Below, one piece after another: positions 17,417 to 27,983 of a stretch of 64,000 nucleotides of DNA. This stretch comes from Flavivirga jejuensis (GTDB lineage Bacteria; Bacteroidota; Bacteroidia; Flavobacteriales; Flavobacteriaceae), in the NCBI RefSeq assembly GCF_030540765.1, contig NZ_JAUOEL010000005.1, forward strand, positions 248,001 through 312,000. The letters run 5' to 3'. The position numbers were made by a program, and so were the translations under genes. The notes under the pieces are model-generated. The model had not been told where the DNA came from. It saw only the letters and a list, made by a program, of their open reading frames with translations, and made no database searches. Numbering within the stretch: position 1 is the stretch's first letter; every line of letters starts with the position of its first letter.

Positions 17417-20309
17417 TACTTTTTTGGTATGTCTTGCAGGCTACGCACAACAAGAAGAACCATTACTTACTACAGATGTAGAAAATCAAAAAAAGTGGGT
17501 GGATAGTATCATGAAAAACCTAACCATAGACCAAAAAATAGGTCAGCTTTTTATGGTTCAAGCCTATTCCAATAAAGATAAAAAGCATCAGAATTTTATT
17601 AAAAAAATGATAAAACAATATCATATTGGCGGTCTTATTTTTATGCAAGGGACTCCTGAAAAACAAGTAAAACTAACAAATCAATACCAGTCAAAGTCTA
17701 AAATTCCTTTACTTATAGGCTTTGATGGCGAGTGGGGTTTAAATATGAGATTAAAAAATACGTTTCGTTACCCTTGGAATATGACTTTGGGAGCCGTAGA
17801 AAACAATACATTAATTGAGTTATTTGGTAAACAACTTGGAACGCATTGCAAACGGGTTGGTATTCATATTAATTTTGCTCCTGTTGTTGATATTAATACA
17901 AATCCTAAAAATCCAATTATAGGAAGCCGATCTTTTGGAGAAAACAAATACAATGTCACAGAAAAAGCAATTGCTTTTACTAAAGGCATGCAGAGCGCAG
18001 GGGTTTTAGCAAATGCAAAACATTTTCCTGGGCATGGAGATACTTCAACAGATTCTCACAAAACACTGCCTTTTCTAGACTTTGATTTAAAACGGTTAGA
18101 GTCCATAGAATTGTATCCTTACAAGCAACTATTCGATTCAGATTTAGCAAGTGTTATGATTGCTCACTTAAATGTACCATCCTTAGAACCAAAAGAAGGC
18201 GTTCCAACATCTATTTCGTATAAAGTAGTTACAGAGCTTTTAAAAAATAAAATGAATTTTAAGGGTTTAATTTTTACTGATGCTTTAAATATGAAAGGCG
18301 CTGCTAATTATGCCGAACCTGGTGCTATTGATTTAGCTGCTTTTCTTGCAGGAAATGATATTTTGCTCATTCCTGAGGATATAAAGGAAGCTGTAAAAAA
18401 AATAAAAACGGCACTTGAAAATAATATATTTAATGAAGCACGTTTAAATCAATCTGTTCGAAAAATATTGTTGGCTAAATACTATGTGGGTTTAAATAAT
18501 TTTGTTCCAATAAAAGAGGAGGGTATTAAAGATGATATTATTACTTCAACAGATAAACTGTTATATAGATCTTTAATGGAAGAAGCCATAACCCTTGTAA
18601 AAAATGATGATGCAACACTTCCTATTCATGATTTATCTAAAACCAAGATAGCCTATGTTAAACTGGGAGATTCCAATCATTTTAACTTTACAAATACATT
18701 GAATAAGTACACACAAGTTGATGTTATTTCTGAAGACAACTTAACGGACTTACTTCAGAAATTAAAACCGTATCATACTGTAATTGTAGGGTATCATAAA
18801 TCAAACGAAACCCCTTGGAAACGTTTTAAAATGTCTGAGGATGAATTAATCTGGTTGCAAGAAATTTCTAAAAACCACAAAGTGATATTAGATGTTTTTG
18901 CAAGCCCATATGCGCTTTTGGATATTGATGATTTTAGTACTATTGATGCTGTTGTAGTATCCTATCAAAATAGTAAAGTGTCGCAAGAGATTTCTGCACA
19001 AATGATTTTTGGAGCATTAGAAATTAAAGGAAAACTACCCGTTTCCATTAAAAATATATTTCCAGAAGGCACTGGTATAACAACTCCTGGTTTATTAAGA
19101 CTTTCCTATTCTATTCCAGAAGATGTGGGCATGAGTAGTAAATTATTAGCAAAAATAGATACTGTAACAAAAAAGGTAGTAGATTCTTCAATGGCTCCTG
19201 GAGGTCAGGTTTTAGTTGCACGTTATGGAAAAGTAATCTACCATAAAAGTTTTGGTTACCATACCTATAATAAAAAACAAAAAGTAAGATTGACAGATCT
19301 TTATGATTTGGCTTCGGTTACCAAAATATTAGGAGGACTTCCATTAATCATGAAAAGCGAAGAAATGGGGCTCTTTAATTTGAATACCACACTTGGTGAA
19401 ATATTACCCTATTTAAAAGCGACCAATAAAGATACGATTACTACCAAAGAAGCATTATCACATACTGGAAGAATAAAGCCATGGATTCCTTATTATTTAG
19501 AAACGATCGATATCATTGCTAAAACACCTTTAAAAGAATACTATAGTACCATTAAAAGCAAAGATTTTTCAATAAAAGTGGCTGAAGATTTATATTTAAT
19601 TAATTCATACACAGATTCCATCTATAAAAAAATAGCAGAGGCACCACAGCGAACAGAAGTAGGTTATAAATACAGTGGTTTGGTTTTCTATTTATTTAAA
19701 AAATATATAGAAACCACCTTCAATAAAAAAATGGATGCTCTTGATAATGAGGAATTCTACAAACCATTAGGAGCAACAACGCTAACCTATAATCCACTAA
19801 ATAAGTTCAATCCATCTGAAATTGTTCCTTCTGAAATAGACAATTATTTTAGAAATCAAACGCTTCATGGTCATGTTCATGATATGGGAGCAGCTATGAT
19901 GAATGGGGTAAGTGGCAATGCAGGCCTTTTTGGAAATTCAAACGATGTTGCTAAAATGATGCAAATGTATTTACAAGGGGGGTACTATGGCGGTAAAAGG
20001 TATTTTGAATCAAAAACCATTCACAAATTTAATCATAGGTATTATGAAAGAGATAGTATTCGAAGAGGGCTTGGTTTCGATAAGCCTCAATTAAAATTAG
20101 AAGACAAAGTGACTAGTAAATACGCATCTGCAAATAGCTTTGGTCATAGTGGTTTTACAGGAACCTATACTTGGGCAGATCCTGAAACTGGCCTTTTATA
20201 TGTTTTTTTATCAAACCGAGTATATCCAACCATGGCTAACAATAAGTTAGGAGAGAGAAATATAAGAACAGATATCCTGGATTTAATTTATGAAGCAATT
20301 GAAGAATAA
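17388..20309 (+). CDS. Secreted GH3 beta-N-acetylhexosaminidase fused to a beta-lactamase-like serine hydrolase
   Basis: A 973-residue protein with an N-terminal signal peptide (LIIASTFLVCLAGYAQ). Residues about 30-370 are a GH3 domain with the NagZ-type signature KHFPGHGDTSTDSHKTLPFL and a catalytic-Asp-type motif FTDALNMKG. A GH3 C-terminal domain follows to about 570. Residues about 590-970 are a class C beta-lactamase fold with SVTK (SxxK), YKYSG (YxS/N position) and HSGFTG (KTG equivalent). The pair fits trimming of GlcNAc and peptide or ester parts from muropeptides in the periplasm. Similar fusions occur in other Bacteroidota. MKKLIIAS at 17394 is an alternative start. Confidence 0.92.
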   Translation: MKMKKLIIASTFLVCLAGYAQQEEPLLTTDVENQKKWVDSIMKNLTIDQKIGQLFMVQAYSNKDKKHQNFIKKMIKQYHIGGLIFMQGTPEKQVKLTNQYQSKSKIPLLIGFDGEWGLNMRLKNTFRYPWNMTLGAVENNTLIELFGKQLGTHCKRVGIHINFAPVVDINTNPKNPIIGSRSFGENKYNVTEKAIAFTKGMQSAGVLANAKHFPGHGDTSTDSHKTLPFLDFDLKRLESIELYPYKQLFDSDLASVMIAHLNVPSLEPKEGVPTSISYKVVTELLKNKMNFKGLIFTDALNMKGAANYAEPGAIDLAAFLAGNDILLIPEDIKEAVKKIKTALENNIFNEARLNQSVRKILLAKYYVGLNNFVPIKEEGIKDDIITSTDKLLYRSLMEEAITLVKNDDATLPIHDLSKTKIAYVKLGDSNHFNFTNTLNKYTQVDVISEDNLTDLLQKLKPYHTVIVGYHKSNETPWKRFKMSEDELIWLQEISKNHKVILDVFASPYALLDIDDFSTIDAVVVSYQNSKVSQEISAQMIFGALEIKGKLPVSIKNIFPEGTGITTPGLLRLSYSIPEDVGMSSKLLAKIDTVTKKVVDSSMAPGGQVLVARYGKVIYHKSFGYHTYNKKQKVRLTDLYDLASVTKILGGLPLIMKSEEMGLFNLNTTLGEILPYLKATNKDTITTKEALSHTGRIKPWIPYYLETIDIIAKTPLKEYYSTIKSKDFSIKVAEDLYLINSYTDSIYKKIAEAPQRTEVGYKYSGLVFYLFKKYIETTFNKKMDALDNEEFYKPLGATTLTYNPLNKFNPSEIVPSEIDNYFRNQTLHGHVHDMGAAMMNGVSGNAGLFGNSNDVAKMMQMYLQGGYYGGKRYFESKTIHKFNHRYYERDSIRRGLGFDKPQLKLEDKVTSKYASANSFGHSGFTGTYTWADPETGLLYVFLSNRVYPTMANNKLGERNIRTDILDLIYEAIEE

Positions 20310-20316
20310 ATATAAA

Positions 20317-22224
20317 ATGGAAATTAAATACAAACCTGCTGGACAATTTGAAGAAACACGTTTTGAAAAAATTCATAATGTTATTTTTAATTCTTCAACC
20401 GAGGGCTCTTTAACAGTTGCTAGAGAAATAGCAGATTTAATTAAAGACAAACAAAAATCTAATGCAAACTGTATTTTAGGGCTAGCCACAGGGTCTTCAC
20501 CTATAAAAGTTTATGAAGAACTTATTAGAATACATAAAGAAGAAAGCTTAAGCTTTGCCAATGTTATTACTTTTAATTTGGACGAATATTATCCAATGGA
20601 TAAGAATAATATTCAAAGTTATTATTACTTCATGCATGAACATCTTTTTAATCATGTAGATATTTTACCAGAAAATATTAATATACCCAATGGAAGTGTA
20701 AGCAGTGAAGACCTATATGAATATTGTATAGATTATGAAATGAAAATTAAGGCGCTTGGAGGACTCGATTTTGAATTACTAGGCATTGGTAGAACAGGGC
20801 ATATTGGATTTAACGAACCTGGGTCTCATTTTAATTCAGGCACAAGAAATATAACCTTAGATCACATCACTCGTGTTGATGCTGCACCAGCATTTTTAGG
20901 AATAGATAATGTTCCTAGAAAAGCGATTACTATGGGTGTAGGTACAGTAAGAAGTGCAAAAAGAATTGTGCTGTTAGGTTGGGGAATTAGTAAAGCAAAC
21001 ATCCTTAAAAAAACCATTGAAGGTGAGATCACATCACATGTGCCTGCAACATATTTACAAGAGCATAACAATACAACTTTTGTTTTAGATAAAGGAGCCT
21101 CTACAGAATTAACCAGAATAAAAACACCATGGATAGTAACATCGTGTTTGTGGACAGAAGCTCTTAAATTAAAAGCAGTTGTTTGGCTAAGTGAATTAAC
21201 GAATAAACCTTTTCTTAAATTAACAGATAAAGATTATAATGATCATGGGATGTCTGCCCTTTTAGCAGAAGAAGGTACTGCATATGATTTAAACATTAAA
21301 ATGTTTAATAAACTACAACATACCATTACTGGTTGGCCGGGAGGAAAACCAAATTCAGATGATTCTAATAGACCAGAACGTGCAAATATTCCTAAAAAAA
21401 GAGTTATTATTTTTAGTCCGCACCCAGATGATGATGTTATTTCGATGGGTGGTACTTTTGATAGACTTGTTGAACAAGGGCACGATGTACATATTGCTTA
21501 CCAAACTTCTGGGAATATTGCGGTTTCAGACGAAGAAGCTTTAAAGTTTGCCGAAATATCTATGTCTCTCACCCCAGATTGTAAAGCATCGCATGCTATT
21601 ATTGATAACTTAAATAATAAAACAGGAAATAATGTTGATTCACATGAAGTAAGAAGGTTAAAAGGATTAATAAGACGAAGTGAATCACTGGCAGCTACTA
21701 GATATTTGGGCTTAGATGATGCTAATGTTCATTTTTTAGACCTTCCGTTTTATGAAACTGGTACCGTTAAAAAGAATAATTTGTCGCAAGACGACATAGA
21801 TATTATGTGTCGCTTAATAGAGGCTATAAAACCACACCAAATTTATGCGGCAGGAGATTTGGCAGACCCCCATGGTACACACAAAGTATGTTTAGATGCT
21901 TTATTTGAAACCTTAGAAAAATTAAAACACAACAAATATATGGACGATTGCAGGGTTTGGTTATACCGTGGCGCATGGCATGAATGGGAATCTTATCAAA
22001 TAGAAATGGCCGTTCCTATGAGTCCAGACCAAGTATTGAAAAAAAGACACGCTATTTTTTATCACCAATCACAAAAAGATGGGGTGATGTTTCAAGGTGA
22101 CGATTCCAGAGAGTTTTGGGTACGTGTAGAAGATAGAAATAGATTAACAGCAAAAAAATATAATGATCTTGGTTTAGCAGATTATGCAGCGATTGAAGCT
22201 TTTAAGCGGTATCATTTTAATTAA
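20317..22224 (+). CDS. nagB: Glucosamine-6-phosphate deaminase fused to PIG-L deacetylase domain
   Basis: A two-domain protein of 635 residues (644 if started at 20290, which would overlap the upstream stop). Residues about 15-280 are NagB: GLATGSSPIKVYEEL, FNLDEYY, GIGRTGHIGFNEPG and HVPATYLQ. Residues about 355-600 are a PIG-L/LmbE zinc deacetylase with SPHPDDDVISMGGT and DPHGTHKVC as metal-binding motifs. NagB converts GlcN-6-P to fructose-6-P. No NagA gene is present here, so the PIG-L domain may deacetylate GlcNAc-6-P to feed its fused partner; that is inference. It is the last gene of the salvage train. Long NagB-PIG-L proteins are common in this phylum. Confidence 0.92.
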   Translation: MEIKYKPAGQFEETRFEKIHNVIFNSSTEGSLTVAREIADLIKDKQKSNANCILGLATGSSPIKVYEELIRIHKEESLSFANVITFNLDEYYPMDKNNIQSYYYFMHEHLFNHVDILPENINIPNGSVSSEDLYEYCIDYEMKIKALGGLDFELLGIGRTGHIGFNEPGSHFNSGTRNITLDHITRVDAAPAFLGIDNVPRKAITMGVGTVRSAKRIVLLGWGISKANILKKTIEGEITSHVPATYLQEHNNTTFVLDKGASTELTRIKTPWIVTSCLWTEALKLKAVVWLSELTNKPFLKLTDKDYNDHGMSALLAEEGTAYDLNIKMFNKLQHTITGWPGGKPNSDDSNRPERANIPKKRVIIFSPHPDDDVISMGGTFDRLVEQGHDVHIAYQTSGNIAVSDEEALKFAEISMSLTPDCKASHAIIDNLNNKTGNNVDSHEVRRLKGLIRRSESLAATRYLGLDDANVHFLDLPFYETGTVKKNNLSQDDIDIMCRLIEAIKPHQIYAAGDLADPHGTHKVCLDALFETLEKLKHNKYMDDCRVWLYRGAWHEWESYQIEMAVPMSPDQVLKKRHAIFYHQSQKDGVMFQGDDSREFWVRVEDRNRLTAKKYNDLGLADYAAIEAFKRYHFN

Positions 22225-22430
22225 CGTGAACTCGATGTAAACTAAAACAGATAAATAATATTTATGTTATTGATAAGAGGTGTTTTGTCAATGTCGACAG
22301 AGCAAGTCATGAGTGATGAGACATCTCATAAAGATGAGGTACTTCATCAAAAGCTACGTTTCATACCTTCGAACAAAATACATATCAGAATAAACCAATT
22401 TAAATCAGACAGTGTGTAATTAGCTTATTA

Positions 22431-23024
22431 TTAGGTATTAACGTGTCTTTTCCTATACAGAAAAAATAAGATCCCTTCTATTTTACCAGAGGCTGTTTTT
22501 CGTAATATAGAAAATGCTTTAGTAATATGTCCTTCAACCGTTTTTATGGAAATATTAAGGTAATCAGATATTTCCATATTGGTAAGGCCGTCTTTTCTAC
22601 TTAACAAAAAAGTTTCTTTACATTTTTTTGGCAAATTTTTAATACCCTCAGTAACTAATGCAATTTTTTGTTCTAATAATTCCGAATTACTACTATCAAC
22701 CGTTTCATCAATAGCTTCAATATAAACTTTTTCTAGATTAGAAATAGCTCTTGTTTGATGGTACTGATTAATAAATTCATTATAAGTAGTCTTATACAAA
22801 AAGCTTTTTATTGAATAATCAGGATTCAATCGTTTTCTAAATTCCCAAGACTTTAGAAAAACGGTTTGTACAATATCCTCAGATTGAGCATGGTCATTTG
22901 TTAGACTTAACGCATAAATAAAAAGAGGTTTGTGGTAAGTCTTAACCAAATAAGTGTAGGCATTCTCATTTCCTTTTTTAAGGCTTTCGATGAATTCTAC
23001 ATTATTAATATATGGAAAAGACAT
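22431..23024 (-). CDS. ECF RNA polymerase sigma factor
   Basis: A 197-residue sigma factor. Region 2 lies at residues about 25-90 (DHAQSEDIVQTVFLKSWEFRK) and region 4 at about 135-185 (LPKKCKETFLLSRKDGLTNM, then SIKTVEGHITKAF). It faces the FecR-like gene across a 134-bp spacer instead of lying in the usual same-strand order. It probably drives the STN-type SusC/SusD pair downstream when that receptor signals through FecR. The 200 bp after its stop show no gene. Confidence 0.93.
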   Translation of the reverse strand: MSFPYINNVEFIESLKKGNENAYTYLVKTYHKPLFIYALSLTNDHAQSEDIVQTVFLKSWEFRKRLNPDYSIKSFLYKTTYNEFINQYHQTRAISNLEKVYIEAIDETVDSSNSELLEQKIALVTEGIKNLPKKCKETFLLSRKDGLTNMEISDYLNISIKTVEGHITKAFSILRKTASGKIEGILFFLYRKRHVNT

Positions 23025-23158
23025 AGTGAAAAACTGTAAATTCTAATTTATCAGCACGTAAATATGATAAAATAATAATAAAAAAAGCAAAAAAATGTAA
23101 AAAAAGCAAGGGTTGTTTCATTCTGCCTTGTAATATATGTAAAGTTAAGGTATTAAAA

Positions 23159-24325
23159 ATGACTCCAAAAATTGAAAAAATAGTAATAAAGTATATAACG
23201 CAATCGGCAACGGTAAGTGATTTGGATACGCTTTCTGAATGGATTAAAACCCCTGCAAATAAAATAGCCTTTAAAGATTATATACAATCACACTATGCAA
23301 TAATACATAGTATGAACAATCCAGATACAAAAAAGGCACTTGAACAACTCCTTTTGAGAATAAAAAAAGAAAAAACATTAGTTTATAGACTAAGAAGACA
23401 ACCAATTTACAAATATGCAGCTGCAGCTGTAGTAGTTGGAATAATGGTTTCAGCTTATTTATTTAAAAATAATTTATCCGATATACCTGTTGAGTCCACC
23501 CCAGTAATTGTAGATACTAATACTATTGTACCTGGAACAGACAAAGCAACTTTAACTCTAGGTGATGGTACTGTTGTGGCATTGGAAAAAGGAAGTACTT
23601 ACCAAACACAAAATGCTAATAGCAATGGAGAAGAAATAATATACAAGGCTGGCAATAAAAAAACGAATGAGATTGTATATAACTATTTAACCATTCCAAG
23701 AGGAGGTGAATTTCATATGGTTATGGCAGACGGAACAGAAGTTTGGTTAAATTCAGAATCTCAACTTAAATATCCAGTATCATTTATTGATGGTGTGACT
23801 CGTGAAGTTCAACTCGTTTATGGTGAAGCCTATTTTGATGTATCTCCTAGTACAAATCATAAAGGTGCAAAATTTAAAGTATTAAATCAATCTCAAGAAA
23901 TAGAAGTTTTGGGAACAGCGTTTAATATAAAAGCTTATAAAGATGAAACGAATATATACACGACGTTAGTTGAGGGTAAAGTAGTCGTAAATAGCGGGAC
24001 TTCAAAACAATATTTAGTACCTAATCAACAATCAAATTTTGATCTAAAAAATAATAGTATTACGGTTTATAAAGTAGATGTAAATACCGAAATTTCATGG
24101 AAAGATGGCATTTTCAGTTTTAAAGGAAAACCATTAAAAGACATCATGAAAGTGATTTCAAGGTGGTATGATGTTGATATAATTTTTGAAAATAAAGATT
24201 TAGAATCAATAAAATTTAAAGGCTATTTAGATAAAAATCAGAGTATTGATCAAATTTTATTAATTATGAAATCCAATACAATAAATAATTACGAAATAAT
24301 AGATAAAACTATAATACTAAAATAA
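23159..24325 (+). CDS. FecR-family anti-sigma factor
   Basis: A 388-residue protein with a cytoplasmic N-terminal segment, one membrane helix (YKYAAAAVVVGIMVSAYLF near residue 85), the periplasmic FecR domain (YLTIPRGGEFHMVMADGTEV, then YGEAYFDVSP and VLGTAFNIKAY) and the C-terminal DUF4974 segment (FKGKPLKDIMKVISRWYDVD). FecR proteins hold the ECF sigma and release it when a TonB receptor with an STN domain is loaded. The STN-type SusC is the next gene on the same strand. Confidence 0.93.
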   Translation: MTPKIEKIVIKYITQSATVSDLDTLSEWIKTPANKIAFKDYIQSHYAIIHSMNNPDTKKALEQLLLRIKKEKTLVYRLRRQPIYKYAAAAVVVGIMVSAYLFKNNLSDIPVESTPVIVDTNTIVPGTDKATLTLGDGTVVALEKGSTYQTQNANSNGEEIIYKAGNKKTNEIVYNYLTIPRGGEFHMVMADGTEVWLNSESQLKYPVSFIDGVTREVQLVYGEAYFDVSPSTNHKGAKFKVLNQSQEIEVLGTAFNIKAYKDETNIYTTLVEGKVVVNSGTSKQYLVPNQQSNFDLKNNSITVYKVDVNTEISWKDGIFSFKGKPLKDIMKVISRWYDVDIIFENKDLESIKFKGYLDKNQSIDQILLIMKSNTINNYEIIDKTIILK

Positions 24326-24514
24326 GTAAGATTTTATTTAATCTCAGAAAGGAATCAAAAACTAATTTATTAACTCAAAAATTATAGCCTATGCAATAAA
24401 AGAACAAACAAAAAGAGGATAAAGTTTAACCGTCTAAAGTCTAAAGCTCTACCCCCTTGGTATTATTATCAAATTAATTAAAATGTTTTAACTAACTAAA
24501 TAACACACAAATTT

Positions 24515-27500
24515 ATGGAAATTAAATTAACTAGTCTCTGTTTTCTATTCAGAAAGCGGTTTTTAATGATCATTATGAGAACATTCATTTTCTTATGTTT
24601 CACTTCTGTTTTTGCTTTAATACCTGATAATGTTGTATCACAAAATTCTAAAATTAAGATAGAAGAATCACGAACATTAACAGTTGATGAGGTGTTTGAC
24701 TTAATCATGGATCAAACGGATTATAAATTTTTTTACGAAGAAGGCATATTTAATAACCTTCCCAAGGTAGAATTAAAAAAAGGCATTATAAGTACCAATA
24801 AGTTGTTGAAAAAAAGCTTATCGCTGGAAAATCTAGACATTACGGTAACTGCTAATAATGCTATTTTAATAAAAGAAAAACCTAAAAGAAAAGTCATTGT
24901 CCAACAAGGTTATAACCTAAAAGGAACAGTTAAAGATGCCAATGGACAACCATTACCAGGAGCAAACATCATAGAAAAAGGAACAACAAACGGCTCACAA
25001 ACCGATTTTGATGGAAATTTTTCGATTACTGTAGCTAATAAAAAATCGATACTCGTTATTTCATACTTAGGCTTTTTAACAAGCGAAGTTCCTGTAAATG
25101 GACAAACAACAATTAATGCCGCTTTAAGTGAAGATTCTGCTAAATTAGACGAAATAGTTGTTGTTGGTTATGGTTCACAAAAGAAAGTAAACCTTACGGG
25201 ATCTGTAGTAAGTGTAAAAGGCGATGATATAAATAAAAGACCAATTACACAGGGTTCACAGGCATTACAAGGAGTCGCTTCGGGGGTGTTTATAAATACC
25301 AATTCAGGAGAACCTGGTGCAGATACCGCTACTGTTAATATTAGAGGTATAGGTACTTTAAACGACTCAGATCCATTAGTTTTAATTGATGGTATAGAGG
25401 GACCATTGAATAGTGTTAATTCAAATGATATTGAATCTATAAATGTATTGAAGGATGCGGCATCTGCGTCTATTTATGGAACAAGAGCTGCAAATGGCGT
25501 TGTGTTAATTACGACAAAAAGAGGGGCCATTGGAGCACCTTCTGTAACTTATAATACATACTATGGTGTAACCTCTCCAACAGTTTTAGCTAATACGGTA
25601 ACAGATACTAAAACATATTTAGAAACATATGTTAAAGCTGCCGAATATTCTGGAAGAACTCACCCTTTTACACCAGAATTAATAGATGAGATTGCAGCTT
25701 TAGGATCTAAAGATTGGCTTGGAGATTACGTTAATACGGGTTCTGTACAAAATCATGATGTTGCTGTTTCTGGAGGCTCAGAAAATGTTAAATACCGTTG
25801 GTCTACAAGTTATTTAGATCAAAATAGTTATTTAGAAGGCGATTACTATTTAAAACGACTAAACACGCGATTAAATTTAGACGTTAAAGTAAGTGATAAA
25901 ATTAAAGTCGGTACGTCATTATCTTATGTAAATACTGATAATAGACAAGCTCCAAAAAATGATGCTCCAGCAACTAGTACTAGTCGTGGTATATCATCAG
26001 CAGAAGGTCAAGGGGTTGTTCCTACATATTCAGGTGACGGAAATAAAGGAAGCTTTTTATTTACCATACTTAATGTAAGTGCGCCAAACGCATTCGTTTA
26101 TGATGAGTTTGGAAGGTATGGTGGTACAGGTGGCGAGTCATCAAGATCACAACGTCATAACCCACAGGCATTAATAGATAACCAATGGGTAAATATAGAT
26201 GGTAATGAGTTTTTAGGTAACGCTTTTGTAGAATACGCACCTTTAGAAGGGCTTAAAGTTAGATATACATCTGCAATAAACTTTCAACAAGAATCACATG
26301 AGGATATTCGTTTAGAGCATGAACAATATGATAGATTTGGTAATCTTTCAGCTACTCGTGAGGCAGGTAGTGTTTTAATAGCAAGAGAGTCTACTATACT
26401 TAATTATACCAATTGGTTACAAGCTACTTATGAAAAATCTATAGGAGATCATAATTTTAATTTTCTTATTGGTGCTAATCAAGAAACATCAACCGTTAGA
26501 AGAATAGCGACATTCGAAAAAGGGTTTGGGTCTACATCTTTAGTTAGAATAGGAAATGGAACCGAAGCGGTAGATATTACAAATTACGGTGGTGAATGGG
26601 CATTACAGTCTGTTTTTGGTAGGTTAAATTATAATTACAAAGACAAATATTTATTAGAAGCAAATGTAAGACGAGATGGGTCTTCAAGATTTGGTTCAGA
26701 GAGCAGATGGGCAACTTTTCCTGGAGTATCTGTAGGTTATGTACTTTCAAAAGAAGATTTTTGGAAAGGAGATTTTGTTAGCCATTTAAAACTAAGAGGT
26801 TCTTGGGGAAAATTAGGAGTTCAAAGTTCTAATTTATATCCGTATGCATCTGAAGTAGTTTTAGGTACCGATTATGATGGTGTTTCTGGGGCTGCATTAA
26901 CTAAATTAGGGAACCCAGATTTGGCATGGGAAGAAACTACTGTGAATGATATTGGTTTTGATGTTAAGTTTTTTGGTGGAAAAGTGTCTTTGGAAGCAGA
27001 TTATTATATAAAAAAGAGTCTAGGTATTTTAACAGACCTTGCAAACCCACTTACCAGTGGTGTAGATTCCGATATATCTATTAATGCAGCTTCCATAGAA
27101 AATAAAGGATTCGATATATCACTTAATACATACCACAACATTGGTGATTTAAAAATCTCAATAGGTGGAAATGTAACACATGTTAAAAATAAAGTTCTTG
27201 AAATTGACCCTAGTTTATCTAGTGAAGATGATAGAAGACGTGTTGGTCAAGGTTGGTTAATTCGTGGAGAGCCTATTAATTCTTTTTTCGGTCATGAATT
27301 TGGAGGAATCTATCAAGTAGAAGATTTTGATACTAATGGCGATTTAGTTGACCCTCTTGATACTAGCTGGTTAGGAAATAATGAACCACGTGCTGGTGAT
27401 ATCAAATATACAGATCAAAACAATGACGGCGCAATCAACGAGGACGATATGGTTGTTATTGGTAATCCAAACCCAGAATGGCTATATGGTTTTAACTTAG

Positions 27501-27973
27501 ATTTTGAATATAAAAGATGGGATTTAGGAGTATTGTTCCAAGGTATTGGTACTGCAAATTCGTTAGTAAATAGATATACAGGTAATTTTGGACATTCAGG
27601 TTTAAGAGAATATTGGTTAGGTGGTTGGACAGAAGAAAACCGTAGTAATACGGTGCCAAGAATATTTGTTGACCGAGAAGGTTGGAACGGAAATACTATA
27701 GAAGGTGTTGGTGGTCTAGCACAAACGTCTAATTGGATTATTGATAGGTCTTATTTACGATTGAAAAATATTGTTATAGGATACACATTACCAGAGGAAA
27801 TATTAGAAAAATTTTCAATTGATTATTTAAGACTTTATGTAAGTGGGCAAAATTTATGGACAAAGTCAAATCTTGATGATTTAGACCCAGAGAGAAATGC
27901 ATTTACAAATCATTTTGCAGCAACTATGCCTCAATCAAAGGTTATTACACTTGGACTTAATTTAAAATTTTAA
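24515..27973 (+). CDS. SusC-like TonB-dependent receptor with STN signalling domain
   Basis: A 1152-residue transducer-type receptor. After the signal region (RTFIFLCFTSVFAL) comes the STN domain at about 45-115 (TLTVDEVFDLIMDQTDYKF, then NLDITVTANNAILI), a carboxypeptidase-regulatory-like domain (GTVKDANGQPLPGANIIEKG), the TonB box and plug (DEIVVVGYGSQKKVNLTG, LVLIDGIEGP) and the barrel ending VITLGLNLKF. The STN domain contacts FecR, linking substrate binding to the divergent ECF sigma. The SusD partner follows 10 bp on. The esterase/GDPD and phosphatase genes downstream suggest a phosphorylated or acetylated glycan substrate; this is inference. Confidence 0.95.
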   Translation: MEIKLTSLCFLFRKRFLMIIMRTFIFLCFTSVFALIPDNVVSQNSKIKIEESRTLTVDEVFDLIMDQTDYKFFYEEGIFNNLPKVELKKGIISTNKLLKKSLSLENLDITVTANNAILIKEKPKRKVIVQQGYNLKGTVKDANGQPLPGANIIEKGTTNGSQTDFDGNFSITVANKKSILVISYLGFLTSEVPVNGQTTINAALSEDSAKLDEIVVVGYGSQKKVNLTGSVVSVKGDDINKRPITQGSQALQGVASGVFINTNSGEPGADTATVNIRGIGTLNDSDPLVLIDGIEGPLNSVNSNDIESINVLKDAASASIYGTRAANGVVLITTKRGAIGAPSVTYNTYYGVTSPTVLANTVTDTKTYLETYVKAAEYSGRTHPFTPELIDEIAALGSKDWLGDYVNTGSVQNHDVAVSGGSENVKYRWSTSYLDQNSYLEGDYYLKRLNTRLNLDVKVSDKIKVGTSLSYVNTDNRQAPKNDAPATSTSRGISSAEGQGVVPTYSGDGNKGSFLFTILNVSAPNAFVYDEFGRYGGTGGESSRSQRHNPQALIDNQWVNIDGNEFLGNAFVEYAPLEGLKVRYTSAINFQQESHEDIRLEHEQYDRFGNLSATREAGSVLIARESTILNYTNWLQATYEKSIGDHNFNFLIGANQETSTVRRIATFEKGFGSTSLVRIGNGTEAVDITNYGGEWALQSVFGRLNYNYKDKYLLEANVRRDGSSRFGSESRWATFPGVSVGYVLSKEDFWKGDFVSHLKLRGSWGKLGVQSSNLYPYASEVVLGTDYDGVSGAALTKLGNPDLAWEETTVNDIGFDVKFFGGKVSLEADYYIKKSLGILTDLANPLTSGVDSDISINAASIENKGFDISLNTYHNIGDLKISIGGNVTHVKNKVLEIDPSLSSEDDRRRVGQGWLIRGEPINSFFGHEFGGIYQVEDFDTNGDLVDPLDTSWLGNNEPRAGDIKYTDQNNDGAINEDDMVVIGNPNPEWLYGFNLDFEYKRWDLGVLFQGIGTANSLVNRYTGNFGHSGLREYWLGGWTEENRSNTVPRIFVDREGWNGNTIEGVGGLAQTSNWIIDRSYLRLKNIVIGYTLPEEILEKFSIDYLRLYVSGQNLWTKSNLDDLDPERNAFTNHFAATMPQSKVITLGLNLKF

Positions 27974-27983
27974 AAATTATATT

